Below are positions 57,714-64,000 of a stretch of 64,000 bases of DNA, piece after piece. The notes under the pieces are model-generated. The model was not told the DNA's origin and ran no database searches. It worked only from the letters and a program-made list of their open reading frames with translations. A program made the translations under genes and the position numbers. Each line of letters starts with the position of its first letter. Position 1 is the stretch's first letter. This DNA is from Thamnaconus septentrionalis (taxonomy: Eukaryota > Chordata > Actinopteri > Tetraodontiformes > Monacanthidae): NCBI GenBank assembly GCA_009823395.1, contig CM020504.1, forward strand, positions 25,942,705-26,006,704, given 5' to 3'.

Positions 57714-58242
57714 AAACAGACTGATTGAGCGATAGCGAGTGCGCTACGCATTCCCAGGCGGAAGGAAAAGTAGTTCCTACCAGCAGCGTGTCATTTAGAC
57801 AAGACCGCAATAGTTTCCACAGTATTCCTGTTAATGATGTACATCACCACAAAGCAATGAAGTATCGAAAGTATCGATAATTTCATTTGAGAATCGATTT
57901 TACAGCATAAAGATCTAGTATCGGAAGTATCGATATTTCAGGATCGATCCGCACATCACTAGTATTAATCTCATTGAATGTGATTAATGAACCCCAATGA
58001 GTTCAATCACATCCAGTTTTAATGACCGTGCCTTGTCACATATGTGAAAAGCATTTTATAGTATGATTCCGCGTGAACAAACTACCAGAGACATGGTGAA
58101 CTGTTATGGTGATTGTGATTCTATGGTTTCATCACACACAAAAAAAATGCACATACAAACCATAAAGAAGTTTATTTCCATAAAATACAACTCAACAGTC
58201 TGCATCTTATCTTTTATCACTCATTTATGAAGAACTAGCTCA

Positions 58243-58357
58243 TTACTGCAACAATTTGAAGTCAGAGACATGCAGCACGCGGACGTGCCCAGGACACTTC
58301 AGCGCTCCGCTGTCCTTCTCGACATCACATGAGCAGGACTTCACGGACCACTGCTCC
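58243..58357 (-). CDS. Candidate terminal coding exon of an unidentified minus-strand gene
   Basis: A TTGTTTTAG acceptor is followed by a 115-nt open stretch ending in TAA, encoding EQWSVKSCSCDVEKDSG, then ALKCPGHVRVLHVSDFKLLQ. An AATAAA hexamer lies on the same strand 67 nt downstream (58171-58176). Three cysteines in a short span suggest an extracellular or disulfide-bonded end, but I do not recognise the family and found no upstream exon between here and the window end. It could be a chance ORF. Confidence 0.3.
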
Positions 58358-59210
58358 CTAAAACAAGAGCTGGTGCAAAGCCTTGCGGGAGGGGAAGTTC
58401 TGGTGAGGCCCAGTGCAAGTGTGTGAGGCTGGACATCAGCACGCAGCCAGCCAGCATGGAAGCCTGTAGGAGTATTCCAAGACCTAACATGGAGAACATG
58501 CATGCTGACGTTAGTGTTCTCTAGTGTTCGCTAATAGACTGCTCACGTTGCAGGTGATCTACTAACACTGCAAGCGAAACATAGCTGCAGTCACTTTAGT
58601 TTTCATCTGTAGTCACACCTGACACATCAGAGAGTGAGAAAGTAACTAAGGAGCAGCAACGCCAGTCTGAAGGCACAGTGGAGGTCCTGCTCTAGCTACA
58701 CGTTTCTTCTCCTCAGAAAGCCAAAGGATTTTTGTACATTTGCCCACATGTTCTTGGCTGCATGTGATTGTTCATTAGGCTGAACAACTCATTACTTAGC
58801 CGGCCTTTGTCTCTTGGCTTTGCTCCCACTCTCTGTGTCCTTGTCAGCTTGTATTTAGAGTCACGGTTTACTTTTTCTACTCTTGCTGAAGCTCTTTACT
58901 TTGTTTTCGTGGCAAGGGTTTGGTCCTGGTCCACCTTTAGAACGTTGTCTCCACAAACACAAGGCGTGTGTTGCACACGTTCTTCACTACAGACCAATAC
59001 AATCACATTTGAATTGCTCGGTTTGTTCATGATGTGATTGGTTTTCTTGAGCTCAACGGCTTGAGACTGTCAGACTGCAGCACTGAGTTTCACTCCACTG
59101 CATGGAGAAAACTACGACTATTGCTATTTGGTATCTTAATGGGTATTTGTGTGTGTGTGAGTGAGTGTTTTATTCTATGTTTTTTACTAAGATTTCTTCT
59201 GTTTTCAATA

Positions 59211-59690
59211 TCTGTGTTTCCATGACTCCTAGAACTGCGCAAAATCTAAATATGCCCATAAAAAACTGGTGATGGAAACAGCTGAACTTGGAAAAACCTC
59301 TCCAATATGGCTGAAAGGTTTTGACGCTCTCATGAGGTGGTTTTTCACACGTATCCATATAGAGCTATTAGTGTCGTCACGATACTGGATTTCAGACTTC
59401 AATACAATATGTCGGAAAGTATTGATTTTCGATACTGGCAACCGCGCTAGTACAATCGCAAGTCTCGTCCATCCACTCCCGCCTCGCGGGGAGGAAGCAC
59501 TCTGAGTGTTTGTGTGCGTGTGTTGGCGGCGCCGCACATTGAGTATCGATATATCGACACAACGGTAAAGTCATATAGAACCGTTTTTAGTTTTCAATAT
59601 CGATATTTAATCGATATATCAATATTTCTGACAAGACTAAGAGGTATATCGCCAGGCAAGTGTCATGGAAACACTTCTCACATTCCTTCT
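59211..59690. mobile_element. Harbinger-like repeat copy, split by a MITE
   Basis: Matches the family consensus built from the copies in this window (CTGTGTTTCCAT end, CCTCTCCAATATGG core, GTGTCATGGAAACACTT), with the 59369-59639 insertion inside. Confidence 0.7.
59369..59639. mobile_element. hAT-like MITE nested in a Harbinger-like repeat
   Basis: A 271-bp block with ends TAGTGTCGTCA and TGACAAGACTA (inverted, imperfect) is flanked by AGAGCTAT and AGAGGTAT, a 7/8 match. Removing it restores the surrounding repeat (ATCCATAT-AGAGGTAT-ATCGC). It contains palindromic TATCGATATATCGA-like sequence and has no coding capacity. Confidence 0.7.
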
Positions 59691-60207
59691 CAAAATAATA
59701 ACAAAAAAAGTTTGTCAGTCAACAGAGTTGGAACGCTAGTCAGGAATTATTATTTTTCTTTTTTCGGCAACTGGATCTTCTCTAACCCAATAGAATCCTT
59801 GTCTCTTTCGTCTTATTTCGTTTTGAAAGTGTACCTGTCTGAACTTCAGTACACACTAAATAGTGTTTGTGTTTGTGTGAGAGCCTAGCGTTGCATTAGT
59901 GGGGCGAGCCTGGCCCAGTTCCACAGCAGTGATCCTTAAAGAGGCCGACAGCGTCGCAGCCATTCAGGCTCAACGGCCCCTACCAGCAACATTTTACCAC
60001 TTCTGACCCAAGATGCAGGACAGTGGAGGAAAGTACTGTGTGTACATGTACACCACAAGATGCATGGGGGTCTATGAGAAGAGACAAATAGGAAAATCTT
60101 TCATTAACTCCATATTCATGATATTTTTAATGAATATTTCATGCTGTTCTAAGTGTATGTTCACTGCTCTTTGGTGAGCTGATGCACACTCCAAATACTG
60201 AGAGCTC

Positions 60208-60562
60208 CAGTGGTGCTGGATCTCACCATCAGTGGTGCTGGATCTCACCATCAGTGGTGCTGGATATAACCAACAGTGGTGCTGGATCTCACCATCAGTG
60301 GTGCTGGATCTCACCAACGGTGGTGCTGGATCTCACCAACAGTGGTGCTGGATCTCACCATCAGTGGTGCTGGATCTCACCAACAGTGGTGCTGGATATA
60401 ACCAACAGTGGTGCTGGATCTCACCATCAGTGGTGCTGGATCTCACCAACGGTGGTGCTGGATCTCACCAACAGTGGTGCTGGATATAACCAACAGTGGT
60501 GCTGGATCTCACCATCAGTGGTGCTGGATATAACCAACAGTGGTGCTGGATATAACCAACGT
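60208..60562 (+). repeat. 22-bp GTGGTGCTGGATCTCACCAT minisatellite
   Basis: About 16 units alternating ATCTCACCATCA, ATCTCACCAACA and ATATAACCAACA versions. The open frames over it are artefacts. Confidence 0.9.
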
Positions 60563-60804
60563 GACCGCTGTCGCTGGGCCTCCAACACAAAATTGTTAAA
60601 ATATGTGAGTGGTTTATTTTTAACTTTTATTTTTTAATTTGGATAAAACAAAGCTAAACTAAATGTCTCACGTGTGGCTCTGTTGTTCTCAGAATCACAC
60701 AGTTTCCTCATGATGCAGTTCATGGTCCATATACACTTTTACTAAGCACACACTCTCATCGTAGTCTAGAAAGCACACAGGATGCAGATTTCATTCTTGA
60801 TTGG

Positions 60805-61010
60805 TCCTGGTCTCCAGACCATTTCTTCCAGGTCTCCGTCTGGTCTCGGGCTCTGAGGCGTTTTTACTGGGTCTGGTCTCTGTCTGGGACTGGACTGGAT
60901 TTTTGATTAAGACCAGTGGAGACTCCAACACTGTAATAACACGATAATAACAGAAAAGAATCCAGCTGCTGCCGTTTTTGGCTCTGTTGGTGATAATGCC
61001 TTGGTTTCAC
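60805..61010 (-). mobile_element. Partial copy of the AGTGTTGTAGT element family
   Basis: GGTCTGGTCTCTGTCTGGGA, GACCAGTGGAGACTCC and the CACTGTAATAACACGATAAT block match the other copies. Confidence 0.5.
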
Positions 61011-61659
61011 TTGGTGCCGTCTTGTGGACAACTCTACGTACAGCTGCACTGCTCGAACGTTCTGCAGTGAAGAACCAGTCTGCTAAGATCAGCAGCGTCC
61101 TGCAAGTCTTCATGAAGGATCAAGTGTTATACGATTATACTGTAATTCCCAACTGGAGGGGTTCAAGGATGATGATGTTACTGGTGGACACAGGTGTTGC
61201 TGTTTTGTTTGTTTTTTGCATAGTAATAAAATGTGATAATCCGCTAAGATGGAGTGGCCTTCAAAGAGCCTGGATCTCAATCCTGAGAGTCTGGAGCAGA
61301 GACACACTTCAAACCTGAGACAGCTGGAGACATTTTTTTTCTGAGTCAAAGGTCCATTTATCGAGGTCGGTCACATGCAATAATAGTGGAACAAACAAAA
61401 TGTACTTTTCGTTCAAAAACAACAACATAAACACAAACTAAAATAAGATTACAGTAAAATGAAATTGTCACTTCCAGTTTGACTTAAGCTAAAATAGATA
61501 GCTGAACCAAACCAAACAGGTATTCTTACATTACTAGTTAGTTCATAATGTTCATCAAAATAGACCATTTCTCTCGCCAAGGCCGATTGTATTTTGCCAT
61601 ATAGTGGTTGGTAGAACAGTTGAAATGTTAATGTAAGTGTTTTTTTTTTATTATTTCTC

Positions 61660-61816
61660 ATATCGTTAGCCTAATAGCATAGTCGCCGAAGTCATATTTG
61701 AACGTTTTTGAAAAACAAGAAAAAAAAAACACATTTTTAAGCAAGCACACTGGTATTTGTTTTAATATATCACAATTTGGCCAAAAAATGACTTAGGGCT
61801 ATTAGGCTAACGATAT
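61660..61816. mobile_element. Fold-back MITE, copy 2
   Basis: A perfect 19-bp inverted repeat (ATATCGTTAGCCTAATAGC) encloses a 157-bp element of the same family as 23742-23902. Non-coding. Confidence 0.75.
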
Positions 61817-63969
61817 GGATTGCTTCATTCTTGCTTAGATACAGATATGGTGGCGTACAAAAGCGGGGAAATATCAGAACATTCTCATGTCGACAAGATA
61901 AAGAGATCATTGTTTAATTTACCGCAACACTGCGTATCAACATATCACCATTAGCTTGTATTTCCCCATCCATACGCAGGCAGCGGGCCTAATAATTACA
62001 TCTGTCGCTAAATGTGCATGCACCAATTCCATCTTGAAATATTGAAATTCTTGGCGCCACAAATCGACGGCGCGTTTATTAATATTTACTGCCGTCAATA
62101 AAGTGAGTGAGCAGAAGAAGAGACGAGAGAGCGGCGCCTCCTGAAGGCAGAACAGGAGACTGGAGGAGGTGCGGGTCCCTGAACGCAGCAGTCATCAATC
62201 TTCCACTGAGCTGGAACAAAGTGGCTGCCCCACTTGCAGAACACCACACACTGCCGCCGCCGCTGGAATATTTTCATTTACTGCCATCCATCACCATCAC
62301 GCCCTCCATAATAAAATATTGATATCTGGTGAAACTCTGCTTTACTTATTCATCACTGTTTTTCTTTAGATTTAGAGTGGACGTATTGACGGCGTCCTCG
62401 CCCAGCTGCCGCTGCATTCTGTGGACCTCTGAAAGTGGCTGACCACACGGATACATGTAATTGACTTAACCTACTGTATTCTCAGTTGATATATACATTA
62501 GCGAGTCTAAGTCATCAAGGATTTCTCTCCTATTACTGCTTCTCTTTGTCAATCTGCTTTAAACAGCTATCGTAAGCTATTCCTTATTTCTCATGCATTA
62601 TGATGTAAGTGTTTCTGCCACAACGTCATATTTTACTGACTTTTTTGTTTAATTAGAAGTGAGCCCCAGCGATAGACACGTTTGTAATTGTTGCTATGCT
62701 TATTATTTCGCTTTTTTCTTCCTACGCCACTTCAAACCCCAATTTGACCCCGTGAACGCGCTCCAAAACTCACAAAAATGTGAACGCAGGTCAGGACTTC
62801 CGAAAAATGTAATCGCTTAAAACAACTGTACAAATTTGCTCAATAGTGCCCCCTAGAAACACTTAGAACATCCTATCGCCCTCTCCAAAGGTCGTAGAGA
62901 CATGGGACAAAAACCCATGTGTTCCACGTATCTGGAACTACATTTCATTCATTCTGACCTTTGACCCCAGACACACCGGAAGTGAGCTATTTTCACTTGT
63001 TATGTTTGTGTACTTAATAATGTTCCAAACTGGTCTCTGTATAATATGCATAGTAGCCCAATGATGGTGTCTCTAACACCATGGCTGATTGTGACAGTCG
63101 CTAGGGGAGGTTCACCATCAGCCTTGGCTTCTTACCTGTCCTTCATGTTTGTATGTCTGCCATTCATACCAAATAAAACAATCACACATTCGTCCTTCAT
63201 TCACATATTTACTTGTAGTTTCAGTGGTTGTGGACTTTCACCCTTTGATACATCAAAAATTCTTTCACTTTCTGGGTCCTAAGAGGTGACCTGACCAGTG
63301 AGTAGTTGAGTTGGTTTATACTGTAAAACTCTGAAACAACGGTCAAGTTACGGTATACATAGTGACGTATCATGAATGAATAATGAAGGAATGAATAGAT
63401 ATGGTCAAATAATGTGCATTTTTAGTGAGTTAGCTTCAATATGACAGTAAATACTTGAGTTGGTTTGAAGGTAAAAAGAAATAGAAACAATATATTTCTG
63501 AAAATGTAATAAGATGTAAACTTTTTTTTTTTTGATATGCATATTCGTTTTAGAAACAATCCAATAAAATCCTAAAATTAAATATTTAGTGAATGATTCA
63601 GCAGTGATTTCTGTCAAATGCTGGAATGTTCTTATCGGTATTAAGTGACTTCTTGCTGAAAATACGGTTATTGTAAAGTTATCAATAAGGTTAGTGGCAA
63701 ATTTAAAGAGCATATTTTCCCATTATTTTCACATCTTAAAACACATCAAGCCTTCTGGTAACACCACTGATCTTTAAGCTTTGACTTTTCGCTGGCTATT
63801 TTCACTGCCAATGTTTGAAAGTCTTTTGATTCAACTTCTTTCCAGTTAAGACAGTGTTTGCGGCACTGAACTGTATTTACGGATTTACACAGCCCCCTAG
63901 CAGAAACAGCAGCAGCAGCAGCAAACTCCGGCTGTACGCACGGCCGCTGTCTTCCCCTTTCCTTTTCAG
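61817..63969. other. Unassigned end region
   Basis: Unique AT-rich DNA with short ORFs only. No exon, RNA gene or named repeat could be supported. Confidence 0.4.
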
Positions 63970-64000
63970 ATGTGATGTATTCATCCTGCGACTCGGTGCC
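63970..64000 (+). other. Possible exon start cut by the window end
   Basis: A CCTTTTCCTTTTCAG acceptor-like stretch is followed by an open frame (VMYSSCDSV) that runs off the window. Very short and unsupported by anything else. Confidence 0.12.

Larger units (their letters stand above)
56368..57961 (-). mobile_element. hAT-family DNA transposon, internally deleted
   Basis: Flanked by perfect 8-bp duplications GTATTAAT (56360-56367 and 57962-57969), which fit the hAT nTnnnnAn target pattern. Ends are inverted: TAGTGATGT on the left and ACATCACTA on the right, with many CGATACC-type subterminal motifs. On the minus strand it keeps an N-terminal BED zinc finger and a C-terminal hAT dimerisation block, but only about 320 bp separates them, so the catalytic core is missing. 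Confidence 0.9.

Noticed and set aside
60182..60637. Frames with WCWISPSVVLD repeats
   Set aside because: Translation of the 22-bp minisatellite; no start context or homology.

Overview
The window looks like nuclear DNA of a teleost fish. Genes are split into many short exons. The intergenic and intronic DNA is dominated by microsatellites, minisatellites and fish-type repeats: L2-like LINE tails ending in short tandem repeats, hAT elements and MITEs, a Harbinger-like family, a Tc1/mariner-like MITE and short retroposed tails with (ATGA)n ends. No bacterial, plasmid, phage, CRISPR or defence genes are present. All gene calls come from reading conserved protein blocks and splice sites in the sequence; no alignment or database search was run.

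Four protein-coding genes can be reconstructed exon by exon. (1) dnajb6, minus strand, 4756-8534: a complete 271-residue J-domain co-chaperone in seven coding exons, with a likely non-coding first exon ending near 10273. (2) atg10, plus strand, 11575-13862: the E2-like enzyme of ATG12-ATG5 conjugation, 259 residues in seven exons, head to head with dnajb6. (3) Type II classical cadherin A, minus strand, 15265-29825, twelve coding exons. (4) Type II classical cadherin B, minus strand, 40175-55746, twelve coding exons, intact at 860 residues. The cadherins form a head-to-tail tandem pair with almost identical exon phases. A possible last exon of a further minus-strand gene lies at 58243-58357.

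The most interesting biology is in the cadherin pair. Cadherin A has one extra GT unit in a coding (GT)6 run just before its transmembrane segment. As written, the frame shifts and stops three codons into the last exon, predicting a secreted ectodomain instead of an adhesion receptor. It also has Trp4 of the EC1 adhesive arm replaced by Arg, and an atypical catenin-binding tail. Cadherin B is intact, but the exon that in cadherin A is a single 295-nt block is split in two by a minisatellite-filled intron.

Regions: 1-3400, possible promoter-like DNA, two tiny retroposed tails and LINE fragments; 3440-10330, dnajb6; 10330-11575, putative shared promoter zone; 11575-14670, atg10; 14900-29825, cadherin A, with a 777-bp GA tract and a 0.94-kb minisatellite in introns; 29826-39960, intergenic, with a CAG tract, a 2.9-kb GTCTCCCAGT minisatellite and several MITEs; 39963-55746, cadherin B; 55747-64000, mostly transposons, including a hAT element with a perfect 8-bp target duplication, plus the candidate terminal exon. 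I found no undescribed multi-gene system. The unusual signals are the GT-repeat frameshift, splice sites embedded in or beside repeats, and several nested transposon insertions whose order can be read from target-site duplications.
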